48,966 nt of DNA from Chromatiales bacterium (GCA_024762485.1 JANTHH010000001.1:1-48966), one strand, 5' to 3'; positions 8,671 through 16,248 are shown, counted from the stretch's first letter. Made by a program: numbers and translations. Notes: generated by a model from the sequence alone, not told the origin.

Positions 8671-8700
8671 ATAAAAAAGACCCCGCCAGATGGCAGGGTC
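8671..8700 (-). terminator. Rho-independent terminator after the repeat lipoprotein gene
   Basis: Read on the minus strand, a 10-bp stem (GACCCTGCCA with TGGCGGGGTC, one G-U pair, two-base loop) is followed by six U residues. It lies 31 bases past the lipoprotein stop codon and separates it from the five-gene operon that begins at 8489. Confidence 0.9.
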
Positions 8701-8731
8701 TCCTATTACGTACCGCAGTGATGTCAGGCGA

Positions 8732-9814
8732 TCAACCCGCCGACATGACACCCAGTTTTTTCAGCGTCTCAAGGGTCAGCTGACCGACAGCCAGCCCGTT
8801 CTTGCGCTGATAGGCCTTGACGGCAGCCATGGTCTGGCGACCAACGATGCCATCGATCGGACCGGGGTCGAAACCGTCATCCTTCAATGCCACCTGTAGT
8901 CGCTTCACCACGTCCTTGGTGGTATTGGTTTCACAGAGGATTGGGCGCCACTCAAGCTCGCCCTCGCTGACCAGCTGGCGTTCCTTAATGGTGCGATACT
9001 CCGCCGGGATATCAAATTGCTGCTCGCTGGCATCCTTGACCATCTTGCGCACCCTGATGGTCTTGTATTCCGCCGGAACCACCTCGGTAGCCGTCTTGGC
9101 AGACTCGACCACCACGCGCTTGCGCACGACCTTGTACTCGGCCGGAATGGCCACCTTGCGGACACCGGCCGGCTTGACCAGTACACGCTTGGCAACGTTC
9201 TTGTACTCGGCCGGGACCTCCACCAGACACATGATCTCGCCGGTGGCATCATCGATTTTCTCGATCGGACCGCGACCCTTCTTCCAGGTGGTATAGGCAT
9301 CGCGCACGAGCACCTTCTCGTACTCGGTCTCATACACCGCGGGCTCCTCGATCAGCTTGCTGGAGGCCTCCTTGACCAGCACGCGCTCTTCCACCCAGTC
9401 GTATTTCGCCGGGATGACCTTGAGCACTTCGGTGGGCTCCTTCACCAGCACCTTCTCTTCTACCCATTCATAGACGGCGGGCACCGTCTGGATACGCTTG
9501 CCGGCCTCCTTCACCAGGACGGTTTTCTCGATATCCTTATATTGTGCAGGCGCGAATACCCGGGCATAACACTCGCCGGGCTGTGCCTTCGGCGGCAACA
9601 GGTTGTTCCCCGCATCACCCTCACCCGCAGACTGTGCATCACGGGTGGACATCTCACCCCTGAGGCCTTGCAGCGATTGCTTCAGACTTGCGTTCTCCCG
9701 CTCCGTTTCCTTCAAGCGCATTTCCAGATCATCACGTGACTGCATACCGCTACAGCCCGACAGACCAATGATCGCGGCGCTCGCCAACAATCCAAATACT
9801 ATTCTTTTGTTCAT
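8732..9814 (-). CDS. Repeat-containing peptidoglycan-binding lipoprotein
   Basis: The 360-residue protein starts at ATG 9814, preceded by GGAGAGG at good spacing; a longer frame upstream lacks a signal peptide at its start. It has a lipoprotein signal with cleavage before C21 (LSGC), a short coiled coil (24-58), then eight units of 23 residues starting near 89, 112, 135, 158, 201, 224, 247 and 270. Each begins with PAxY and carries a VLVK-type strand, giving PAEYKxVxxRVLVKxA. The spacing is exact apart from a 20-residue insert after the fourth unit. The C-terminus (298-357) is a PG_binding_1 domain (VKRLQVALKDDGF, DGIVGRQTMAAVKAYQ). Residue +2 is Ser, which favours the outer membrane. It likely bridges outer membrane and peptidoglycan. 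A strong sigma54 promoter lies upstream. Confidence 0.85.
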   Translation of the reverse strand: MNKRIVFGLLASAAIIGLSGCSGMQSRDDLEMRLKETERENASLKQSLQGLRGEMSTRDAQSAGEGDAGNNLLPPKAQPGECYARVFAPAQYKDIEKTVLVKEAGKRIQTVPAVYEWVEEKVLVKEPTEVLKVIPAKYDWVEERVLVKEASSKLIEEPAVYETEYEKVLVRDAYTTWKKGRGPIEKIDDATGEIMCLVEVPAEYKNVAKRVLVKPAGVRKVAIPAEYKVVRKRVVVESAKTATEVVPAEYKTIRVRKMVKDASEQQFDIPAEYRTIKERQLVSEGELEWRPILCETNTTKDVVKRLQVALKDDGFDPGPIDGIVGRQTMAAVKAYQRKNGLAVGQLTLETLKKLGVMSAG

Positions 9815-10199
9815 CGGATCCTCTCCAAATTTTATGAACGTCTTTCCGAACCCGTAACTCAGCCACCCTGTCTGCTCAGCCCGACAGCCCCTGCTCGAAT
9901 CACCCTCGCCATCTGTCACGACCAATCAATCAGACGCTTGGTATTTCACTTTGTTTTCAACAACTAAGCGCATTACCCGGAACATCTGACCGACGACTGA
10001 CCGCACCTGAAAACCGTGAGTCGACCAACTATCAGCAAGGGCAGTGCCAAGTTTTCGAACCCAGGTCGAATGCAATGAGGATCACCGGCCTGTATGGGCG
10101 TCTGGGTGGATGAAAGGAAAGGGTGATGCGGCGCACGCGCACTCGTGCGCACAGGCTGGTGGTGGGCCGGGATAAATCAGTGGAGTGAAGGATCGCCGG
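9815..10199. other. Intergenic region holding a sigma54 promoter and a long leader
   Basis: These 385 bases lie between the Hpt gene and the lipoprotein gene, both on the minus strand. They hold the sigma54 site at 10034-10049 and about 209 bases of untranslated leader for the lipoprotein mRNA. I see no convincing gene. The part at 10125-10155 is rich in alternating purine-pyrimidine (GCGCAC/GTGCGC) and could form a hairpin after the Hpt gene, but it lacks a U-tract. Confidence 0.6.
10034..10049 (-). promoter_or_regulatory. Sigma54 (RpoN) promoter for the repeat lipoprotein
   Basis: On the minus strand the sequence is TGGCACTGCCCTTGCT. Against the RpoN consensus TGGCACG-N4-TTGCW it differs at one position only, and GG and GC are exactly ten bases apart. 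The predicted start of transcription is about 10023, giving a leader of roughly 209 bases before the lipoprotein ATG at 9814. The NtrC-type activator gene is just upstream. Confidence 0.8.
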
Positions 10200-10526
10200 T
10201 CAGGTGGGGGAGCCGGTGTCCTCGGGAGGGATGATCTCTATCGATGCGAGATGTTGATCGAGCCGCTGCAGCTGTTGATCGATCACCGCATCGTCCGACG
10301 CCTGCGCGGCCTGCTCCAGGGCAAGACCGATGGCTGACAGGTGATCAAAACCATAGCTGCCCGCGACACCCTTGAGGTTGTGAGCCAGCTGCCACAGGCG
10401 TCGATGGTCCCGGGCCTTCGCGGCAGCACGAATCACGTCGAGTTCCCGGCGGCGGTTCTCAAGGAAGGCCGGCACCAAGTCAGCGATGCCGGCCGCGATC
10501 CTTATCCGGTGAGGCTGCCCGCTCAC
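10200..10526 (-). CDS. Stand-alone histidine phosphotransfer (Hpt) protein
   Basis: The 108-residue protein is one Hpt four-helix domain, with the putative phosphorylated histidine H49 in AHNLKGVAGSYGF, the canonical HxLKGxAxxxG pattern. Hpt proteins carry phosphate between a hybrid kinase receiver and a response-regulator receiver in the cytosol. The start overlaps the activator stop as ATGA (10523-10526), so the two are translated together and the activator is the likely acceptor. No kinase is encoded in this operon. The closest hybrid kinase with an unpaired receiver is at 3879-5408, which makes a cross-operon relay plausible but unproved. Confidence 0.9.
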   Translation of the reverse strand: MSGQPHRIRIAAGIADLVPAFLENRRRELDVIRAAAKARDHRRLWQLAHNLKGVAGSYGFDHLSAIGLALEQAAQASDDAVIDQQLQRLDQHLASIEIIPPEDTGSPT

Positions 10527-11893
10527 TGGCCGGCCGACTCGGCCTCGGCCCGGAAGCTCGCCGCATCCAGACCATGGCGCCCCAGCAGCTTGTAGAATTC
10601 GGTGCGATTACGCCCGGCCATGCGCGCGGCAGTACTGACATTGCCATTGGTGGTGCGCAACAGACCGACCAGGTAGCGGTGTTCGAAGGCATGCTTCGCC
10701 TCGTCGAGCGACTGCACCTCACCCACCTGGTCCGCCAGGGCCTCGACGACCAGCTGGTCGGGGATCACCTCGGAGGTGCTCAGCACCACGCAGCGTTCAA
10801 CCAGGTTGCGCAGCTGCCGCACGTTGCCCGGCAGGGCGGCCTGCAGCAGGTACTCCTGCCCCTTGGGGGAGAAGCGCCGTCGCGCCGAGGGCTTTGTCCC
10901 CGCCAGGGACGCGAGGAAATGCTCGATCAGCAAGGGGATGTCTTCCCGGCGATCACGCAGCGGGGGTATCAGCAGCGGCACCACGTTCAGCCGGTAGTAC
11001 AGGTCTTCGCGGAATTCATGGCTGCACACCATGGACAACAGGTCATGGTGGGTGGCGGAGATGATCCGCACATCGACAGGCACCGCCTTCAGCGCACCCA
11101 CCGGGCGCACCTGGAAATCCTGCAGCACCCTCAGCAGCTTGGCCTGCAGGTTGGCGGGCATGTCGCCGATCTCATCCAGGAACAGGGTGCCCTTGTCCGC
11201 CGCCTGAAACAGGCCGACATGGCGGCTGTTTGCGCCAGTGAACGCACCCTTCTCATGGCCGAACAACTCGGACTCAAGCAGGTGTTCCGGCATGGCACTG
11301 CAGTTGATGCTGACAAAAGGTCCCTGGCGACGCGGGCTGGCCCTGTGGATCGCCTTGGCCAGCTCCTCCTTGCCGGTACCGGTCTCTCCGCTCAGCAGCA
11401 GCGTGGTATCGCCCATCGCCACCAGACGGGCCCGCTCCACCAGCTCCACCATGGCCGCGGAGCGGTAGACCAGCCCCTCACCGAAGGCCTGGACGGCCGC
11501 ACCCTGCTTGCCTCCGGCACGCTGCAGTGCGCGCTCCACCGCAGCGACCAGGTCCGGCTCCCGAATGGGCTTGGTGATGAAATCCGATACCCCCAGGTGT
11601 GCCGCCTGGATGGCATCACGCACCTCTGCCTGGCCGCTGATCAGGATCACCGGCAACACCGCATCCAGCTGGTGGATGGCCGACAACAGGCGCATGCCAT
11701 CGAGTTCTTCCATCATCAGGTCGCTGACCACCAGATCCGGGCGGCGCCGCTCCATCACCGCCAGTGCCTGACGCCCGCCAGCAGCGGCCGTCACCTGCAT
11801 GCCGGCGAGTTGCAGCCAGCGTTGCGTCAGCGCCAGATGATCGGGGTCATCGTCGACGACAAGGATGTGGGCGCCTTTGGCATGGTCGGACAT
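10523..11893 (-). CDS. Sigma54-dependent response regulator (NtrC family)
   Basis: The 456-residue protein has a receiver (9-122, VVDDD, phospho-Asp D58, K108), an AAA+ domain (about 143-375: Walker A GETGTGKE at 169-176, the sigma54-contacting loop GAFTGA at 216-221, Walker B TLFLDE at 236-241) and a C-terminal Fis-type helix-turn-helix (about 410-450, GNVSTAARMAGRNRTEFYKLL). It opens sigma54 promoter complexes after phosphorylation. I chose ATG 11893, with AGGA upstream; an in-frame TTG eight codons earlier (11917) is less likely. It is co-translated with the Hpt gene and divergent from mscS. Near-consensus sigma54 promoters flank the operon on both sides, so the lipoprotein and mscS are its likely targets. 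The signal is unknown. Confidence 0.95.
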   Translation of the reverse strand: MSDHAKGAHILVVDDDPDHLALTQRWLQLAGMQVTAAAGGRQALAVMERRRPDLVVSDLMMEELDGMRLLSAIHQLDAVLPVILISGQAEVRDAIQAAHLGVSDFITKPIREPDLVAAVERALQRAGGKQGAAVQAFGEGLVYRSAAMVELVERARLVAMGDTTLLLSGETGTGKEELAKAIHRASPRRQGPFVSINCSAMPEHLLESELFGHEKGAFTGANSRHVGLFQAADKGTLFLDEIGDMPANLQAKLLRVLQDFQVRPVGALKAVPVDVRIISATHHDLLSMVCSHEFREDLYYRLNVVPLLIPPLRDRREDIPLLIEHFLASLAGTKPSARRRFSPKGQEYLLQAALPGNVRQLRNLVERCVVLSTSEVIPDQLVVEALADQVGEVQSLDEAKHAFEHRYLVGLLRTTNGNVSTAARMAGRNRTEFYKLLGRHGLDAASFRAEAESAGQ

Positions 11894-11919
11894 CGTGGGG
11901 TTTCCTGGCCTGTTCAAGG

Positions 11920-11949
11920 AAAAACTGTCGTGACCAGACGACAGTTTTT
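11920..11949 (-). promoter_or_regulatory. Perfect inverted repeat in the activator leader
   Basis: AAAAACTGTCG and CGACAGTTTTT form 11-base arms around an 8-base spacer, 27 bases before the activator start codon. In the mRNA this makes a seven-bp G/C-containing stem with A-U extension followed by U residues, resembling an intrinsic terminator inside the leader. It could act as an attenuator or, as DNA, as a dyad operator. Both readings are inference. Confidence 0.55.
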
Positions 11950-12095
11950 AAATTTCGCGCAGCATGCAATTGCTCGTGCCTGCGGCCCGATCAATCACCT
12001 GAACACCATGCCCCAACAAAACACGACACACAACACCCTGTTACACATAGCTTTTTCGAAGATCAATGACATACGAACCCGCATCCCATGATAAT

Positions 12096-12111
12096 TGGCA
12101 CGCAATTCGCT
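12096..12111 (+). promoter_or_regulatory. Sigma54 (RpoN) promoter for mscS
   Basis: The sequence is TGGCACGCAATTCGCT. It matches TGGCACG-N4-TTGCW except for one C in place of T in the -12 element, and GG and GC are ten bases apart. The predicted transcript starts near 12122, about 58 bases before the mscS ATG. The divergent gene encodes a sigma54 activator. Confidence 0.7.
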
Positions 12112-12179
12112 GTTGGGACATGTGGCATGCAAACATCTCTGAACACGTTACCAACCAACTAACAACGAGGATCAATGAA

Positions 12180-13010
12180 ATGGACATCGCAGGATTTGAC
12201 ATCAACCACCTTATAGACATCTACCTGATTCCCTGGGGCATCAAAATCGTCACCGCCCTGGCGGTCTTCATCATCGGCCGCTGGATCGCCAAGAAGCTGG
12301 TCAGCGTGCTGAAGAAGGTCATGGCCAAGGGCTCCGTTGACGAGATGCTGAGCGCCTTCATCGGCAACATCGTCTATGCCCTGCTGCTGGTGGTGATCGT
12401 GCTGGCCGCGCTGGAACAGCTCGGCGTCAACACCACCTCGGCACTGGCCATACTCGGTGCTGCCGGCCTGGCCGTCGGTCTGGCACTGCAGAGTTCGCTG
12501 TCCAACTTCGCCGCCGGCGTCATGCTGATCATGTTCCGCCCCTTCCAGAAGGGTGACTTCGTCGAGGCCGCCGGACAGAGTGGTGTGGTCGAGGAGGTGC
12601 AGATCTTCAATACCACCATGAAGACCGGCGACAACCGCCAGATCATCATCCCCAACGGTCAGATCTACGGCGGCACCATCGTCAACTATTCCGCCAAGGA
12701 TACCCGTCGCATCGACCTGGTGATCGGCATCGGCTATGACGACGACATCGCCAAGGCCAAGGAAATCCTTGCCGACCTGATGGTGCAGGAGAACCGCATC
12801 CTCGCCGACCCGGCACCCGCCATCGCACTGGGCGAACTGGGCGACAGCAGCGTCAACTTCAATGTACGCCCCTGGGTCGCCTCGGGCGACTACTGGCCGG
12901 TGCGCGGTGACCTGCTGGAGCGGATCAAGCTCGCCTTCGATGCGGCCGGCATCTCGATCCCCTACCCGCAGCAGGATGTGCACATGTACGAAGAGAAAAA
13001 GATTGCCTGA
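12180..13010 (+). CDS. mscS: Small-conductance mechanosensitive channel MscS
   Basis: This inner-membrane heptameric channel opens under membrane tension and releases solutes during hypo-osmotic shock. The 276 residues, starting at ATG 12180 with GAGG nine bases upstream, match the usual length of about 286; a longer frame from 12066 adds an unlikely soluble N-terminus. Visible are TM1 (about 16-38), TM2 (about 62-84), and TM3 with the gating pattern AILGAAGLAVGLALQSSLSNFAAGVMLI (written here as the Gly/Ala-packed pore helix), followed by FRPFQKGDFVE and the beta domain (IPNGQIYGGTIVNYS). The C-terminal YPQQDVHMYEE mirrors the family ending. It is monocistronic between the sigma54 promoter at 12096 and a strong terminator at 13039, which suggests control by RpoN rather than the usual RpoS. 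Confidence 0.95.
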   Translation: MDIAGFDINHLIDIYLIPWGIKIVTALAVFIIGRWIAKKLVSVLKKVMAKGSVDEMLSAFIGNIVYALLLVVIVLAALEQLGVNTTSALAILGAAGLAVGLALQSSLSNFAAGVMLIMFRPFQKGDFVEAAGQSGVVEEVQIFNTTMKTGDNRQIIIPNGQIYGGTIVNYSAKDTRRIDLVIGIGYDDDIAKAKEILADLMVQENRILADPAPAIALGELGDSSVNFNVRPWVASGDYWPVRGDLLERIKLAFDAAGISIPYPQQDVHMYEEKKIA

Positions 13011-13038
13011 TCGCTCCTGACAGGCAGGGCATAAGGCC

Positions 13039-13087
13039 GGCCAGGTCACCTCGGCGCAAACGAGGTGACCTGGCCTTTTCTTTTTTT
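13039..13087 (+). terminator. Strong rho-independent terminator after mscS
   Basis: A perfect 15-bp stem (GGCCAGGTCACCTCG and its complement, 7-base loop) is followed by TTTTC and seven T residues. It lies 28 bases after the mscS stop and insulates the next gene. Confidence 0.95.
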
Positions 13088-13129
13088 ACGGCGCCGCTGC
13101 GTTGGCCTGGCGGTTAAACTGGCAGCCAA

Positions 13130-14401
13130 ATGAATGAACTGATGCAGCAGATACTCCAGTGGGTGCAGGCCCATCCGGTATGGGCCGGCGCGGTGGTCTG
13201 CCTGATTGCCTTTGCCGAGTCGGTGGCGATCATCGGCATCCTGGTACCCGGCGTGGTGATCCTGTTCGGGGTCGGCGCGCTGATCGCCGTCGGCGCGCTG
13301 GACTTCTGGACCATGTGCGCCTGGGCGGTGGCCGGCGCGGTGGCCGGCGATGGCCTCAGCTTCTGGCTGGGCCGTCATTATCACCAGCAACTGCAGCATC
13401 TCTGGCCCTTCTCGCGCCACCCGCAGATGCTGCATAAAGGCATCGCGTTTTTCCATCGCAATGGCGGCGTGAGCGTGGTGATCGGCCGCTTTTTCGGCCC
13501 GGTGCGTGCCACCATCCCCTTTGTCGCCGGCATGCTGGAGATGAAACCCAGCCATTTCCTCGCCGCCAACGTCGGCTCCGCCCTGCTGTGGGCGCCGGCC
13601 TATCTGCTGCCGGGAATGGCGCTGGGCGCCTCACTGGAGGCCGCCTCGGCGGTGGCGCTGCGCCTGGTGATCCTGCTGCTGGGTCTGCTCGGCAGTGTCT
13701 GGCTGCTGGAACGCAGCCTGCGCTGGATCGGCCGACGCCTGGGACGGGGCATCGCCTGGGGACTGCTGCTGGTGCTGCTGGGACTGCCCATCATGCTCGG
13801 CGGCGGCCAGACGCTGAACCGTCTCTGGCATGCGCTCGAGGGACCGCCCGAAACCGGCGAACTGGCCATGGACACGCACCAGTGGTGGCGCTCGGGCTGG
13901 CAAGACCTGCCGGCACGACGCCAGGGACTGGCCGGCAACGCCGAGACCCTGAATCTCCAGTACGGCGGTGAGCTGGCGCGACTGCAGTCCCTGTTAAAGG
14001 CGCGCGGCTGGCAGACCGCCAGCCGGCCTGGCGTGGCGGAGGTGACCCGCTGGCTGTCTCCCGAGGCGCCGCTGAGCGAACTGCCGGTGTTGCCGCGCCT
14101 GCATGGCAACCGCTTCGAGCACCTGATCCTGGTTCGCAATCAGGGCACACAACGGGAGGTGCTGCGAATCTGGCCGGCGGGCCGGCTCAGCGATGGCGTT
14201 CCGCTATGGCTTGGCTCGGTGCACTGGCAGGCCCGCCAGTACCGGCTGTGGACGCTGTTCAGTTACGCCGTGGCCCGCAATAGTGAAGAGGCGGTGCGCC
14301 GGCTGTGGGAGGAACTGGTGGACGCCCCGCTGTGGCTGCGCCGGGTCGATGGCCGGCTGCTGCTGCGCCAGCCAGCCGGGTCCACCATCAGCCGGGAGTG
14401 A
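13130..14401 (+). CDS. DedA-family membrane protein fused to an LssY-like C-terminal domain
   Basis: The 423 residues begin with a DedA (SNARE-associated/VTT) domain (about 1-205) bearing ESVAIIGILVPG, GDGLSFWLGR and the catalytic-like FxRFFGPVRATIPFVAGM motif. DedA proteins are proposed lipid or undecaprenyl-phosphate scramblases in the inner membrane. Two further helices follow (about 205-240), then a soluble domain (about 245-415) with the WW-rich, Arg-rich pattern of the LssY C-terminal family (THQWW, LARLQSLLKARGW). The fused form is longer than plain DedA (about 200-220). ATG 13130 follows the mscS terminator closely. The 3' end overlaps the convergent hydrolase by 14 bases. The role of the LssY part is unknown. 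Confidence 0.85.
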   Translation: MNELMQQILQWVQAHPVWAGAVVCLIAFAESVAIIGILVPGVVILFGVGALIAVGALDFWTMCAWAVAGAVAGDGLSFWLGRHYHQQLQHLWPFSRHPQMLHKGIAFFHRNGGVSVVIGRFFGPVRATIPFVAGMLEMKPSHFLAANVGSALLWAPAYLLPGMALGASLEAASAVALRLVILLLGLLGSVWLLERSLRWIGRRLGRGIAWGLLLVLLGLPIMLGGGQTLNRLWHALEGPPETGELAMDTHQWWRSGWQDLPARRQGLAGNAETLNLQYGGELARLQSLLKARGWQTASRPGVAEVTRWLSPEAPLSELPVLPRLHGNRFEHLILVRNQGTQREVLRIWPAGRLSDGVPLWLGSVHWQARQYRLWTLFSYAVARNSEEAVRRLWEELVDAPLWLRRVDGRLLLRQPAGSTISRE

Positions 14402-15020
14402 ATCGCCCCGTCGCCAGGTATGTGCAGACCGCCTGCGCCACCGGCCGGGCGAACAGCATCGAAAAGTGGCTGTAGGGTACAACCAGGTGATCCGTGATCG
14501 CCGGGTCCTCGGTCTCTGACACCGCCACGGTGCCGTCATGGGGACGCGGCAGCTGCCTGCCCGCCAGCAGCTTGCCGATACCGATGCCACGGTTGCCTGC
14601 GATCATCCCCAGCTCGCGCCCCGGGGGGCAGCGTGGCGCGTCGCCCAGCAGTCCCTGCTCGCAGGAACGTCCCAGCAGCCAGCGTGACCAGCGATGGCGC
14701 CACACACGCTGCGCCACCACCGAGCCACGCAGCGGCGAGCCCAGCATCAGCACCCGCCCCGGGCGGGCCGGGTACTGCTGTGCAAACAGGTGGCAGAGCA
14801 CGATCCCGCCCAGGCTGTGGGCCACCAGGTGGACGATGTCCGCGTCCAGTGCGTCGAGGAACCTTGCCAGCGCCAGTGCGTTTTCCCGTGGCGAATGGCG
14901 CAGCGAGGGATAGTGGAACTGCACGGTCTGGTAGCCGCAGGCGGCGACGCGACGGCGCAGCGGCGTCAGTTCCAGCCCGGTCATCCAGACACCATGTATG
15001 AAGACCACCGACTCGCGCAT
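14388..15020 (-). CDS. Alpha/beta hydrolase, PGAP1/lipase-like
   Basis: The 210-residue protein begins with FIHGVWMTG, the oxyanion-hole segment of alpha/beta hydrolases. The nucleophile is S69 in VAHSLGG, the acid probably D162 in HDGTVAV, and the histidine H185 in YSHFSML, so the triad is complete and ordered as in the lipase/PGAP1 group. No signal peptide is seen, so it is probably cytosolic or membrane-associated, acting on an ester or lipid substrate that cannot be deduced. It lies just downstream of lonN on the same strand (15-base gap) and converges on the DedA gene with a 14-base overlap. Confidence 0.85.
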   Translation of the reverse strand: MRESVVFIHGVWMTGLELTPLRRRVAACGYQTVQFHYPSLRHSPRENALALARFLDALDADIVHLVAHSLGGIVLCHLFAQQYPARPGRVLMLGSPLRGSVVAQRVWRHRWSRWLLGRSCEQGLLGDAPRCPPGRELGMIAGNRGIGIGKLLAGRQLPRPHDGTVAVSETEDPAITDHLVVPYSHFSMLFARPVAQAVCTYLATGRFTPG

Positions 15021-15035
15021 GATGACCTGTCGTCC

Positions 15036-15632
15036 TCAGGACGGGACGGCGTGCAGTGCCTCGAGCTGGCGCGCCACCTGCGCCAGCCGCTGCAACGGAT
15101 CGGACTGCTCGAGCAGCACCTGGCGCTGGCTCGGCTTGAGCAGCAGTTCCGCCAGGCGGAAGGCCACCCAGTCGGCATCGTCAGGCTGCTGCGGCAGGTC
15201 CCGGTAGGGTTCGAGGGTCGGTAGCACCCCGCTCAGCCAGGCCGCCTGCTCGCGATACTTTGCCGGCAATGGCTGCGGCGGAGATTCAGACAGCAGTTCG
15301 ATGGTGGCCGTGGTCAGCTGATCCGCACGCACCGTCTTCTCGAGCACGCGAAAGCGTTGCTGGCCGATGGCGGTGATGCTCAGCAGACCATCCTCGCCAC
15401 GGTCCCAGTCGGTGATGCGTGCCAGGGTGCCCACGTCGTGGCAACGCGCCGCCTCGCCGGTCTCACCACCCTGGGTGATCAGCACCACACCGAAGGGGCT
15501 GTCGTTGCGCAGGCAATCGCTGACCATGGAGAGGTAGCGCGGCTCGAAGATGCGCAGCGGCAGCGGCCCACCGGGGAACAGCACCAGATGCAGCGGGAAC
15601 AGCGGCACCTGCCGGGATTGCACCGCACCCAT
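15036..15632 (-). CDS. Lon N-terminal domain protein (LON substrate-binding domain only)
   Basis: The 198 residues make up a stand-alone Lon N-terminal (PUA-like) domain: VPLFPLHLVLFPGGPLPLRIFEPRY is cut here to its key features, a proline-rich start followed by IFExRY, then the GVVLI strand and a helical C-terminal half (LPQQPDDADWVAFRLAELL). There is no AAA+ or protease domain, so it is not Lon protease. The start ATG 15632 is one base after the ubiX stop, which indicates co-transcription; a GTG three codons upstream is possible. The family is widespread, and its role, perhaps binding peptides or RNA, is not established. Confidence 0.9.
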   Translation of the reverse strand: MGAVQSRQVPLFPLHLVLFPGGPLPLRIFEPRYLSMVSDCLRNDSPFGVVLITQGGETGEAARCHDVGTLARITDWDRGEDGLLSITAIGQQRFRVLEKTVRADQLTTATIELLSESPPQPLPAKYREQAAWLSGVLPTLEPYRDLPQQPDDADWVAFRLAELLLKPSQRQVLLEQSDPLQRLAQVARQLEALHAVPS

Positions 15633-15633
15633 G

Positions 15634-16248
15634 TCAGTCACCGCCCCAGCGCGGCAGCAGCTGGTTGGGCACACCGAGCTGGTCGAGGATGCGCGCAACC
15701 ATGAAATCCACCAGATCGGCCACCGAGCGGGGTTGCTGATAAAAACCGGGATTGGCCGGCATGATGATGGCACCGGCGCGATCGAGCCGGCTCATGTTCT
15801 CCAGGTGGATGCTGGAGAAGGGGGTCTCGCGCACCACCAGGATCAGCTTGCGCCGCTCCTTGAGCATGACATCGGCGGCGCGGTCGATGAGATCGTCGCA
15901 GATGCCGTTGGCGATGGAGCCCAGGGTGCCGGTGGTGCACGGCACCACCACCATCGCCTCGGGAGGGTTGGAGCCACTGGCCACCGGCGCGGTCCATTGC
16001 TGGCGTCCGAACACCCGCAGCTGCCCCGCTGCGGCACCGAAGCGGGCCGACAGCTGCTGCTCGGCCTCTGCGGGGCGAGCGGACAGCTCGATGCCATCCT
16101 CCATCTTCAGCACCACCTGGGCGGCCTGGGAATAGAGCAGCCAGACGTCGCGCCCTGCCGCCAGCAACTGCTCGATCAGCCGCAAGGCGTAGGCGGTGCC
16201 CGAGGCACCGGTGATGGCGACGGTGATGGCGTTGGCTGGTGAACTCAT
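15634..16248 (-). CDS. ubiX: Flavin prenyltransferase UbiX
   Basis: UbiX joins dimethylallyl phosphate to reduced FMN to make prenylated FMN, the cofactor of the decarboxylase UbiD in ubiquinone synthesis. The 204 residues are the normal length. The N-terminal ITGASGTAYALRLIEQL flavin loop, the VVPCTTGTLGSIANGICDDL segment, ERRKLILVVRETPFSSIHLENM (catalytic Glu and Arg region) and PANPGFY near the end are all present. The gene is divergent from mutM across 134 bases and leads a short operon with lonN and the hydrolase. Ubiquinone links this gene to the respiratory chain at the right of the window. Confidence 0.96.
   Translation of the reverse strand: MSSPANAITVAITGASGTAYALRLIEQLLAAGRDVWLLYSQAAQVVLKMEDGIELSARPAEAEQQLSARFGAAAGQLRVFGRQQWTAPVASGSNPPEAMVVVPCTTGTLGSIANGICDDLIDRAADVMLKERRKLILVVRETPFSSIHLENMSRLDRAGAIIMPANPGFYQQPRSVADLVDFMVARILDQLGVPNQLLPRWGGD

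Noticed and set aside
10125..10155. Alternating GCGCAC/GTGCGC stretch as a terminator after the Hpt gene
   Set aside because: The pairing is imperfect and lacks a U-tract; it may only reflect base composition.
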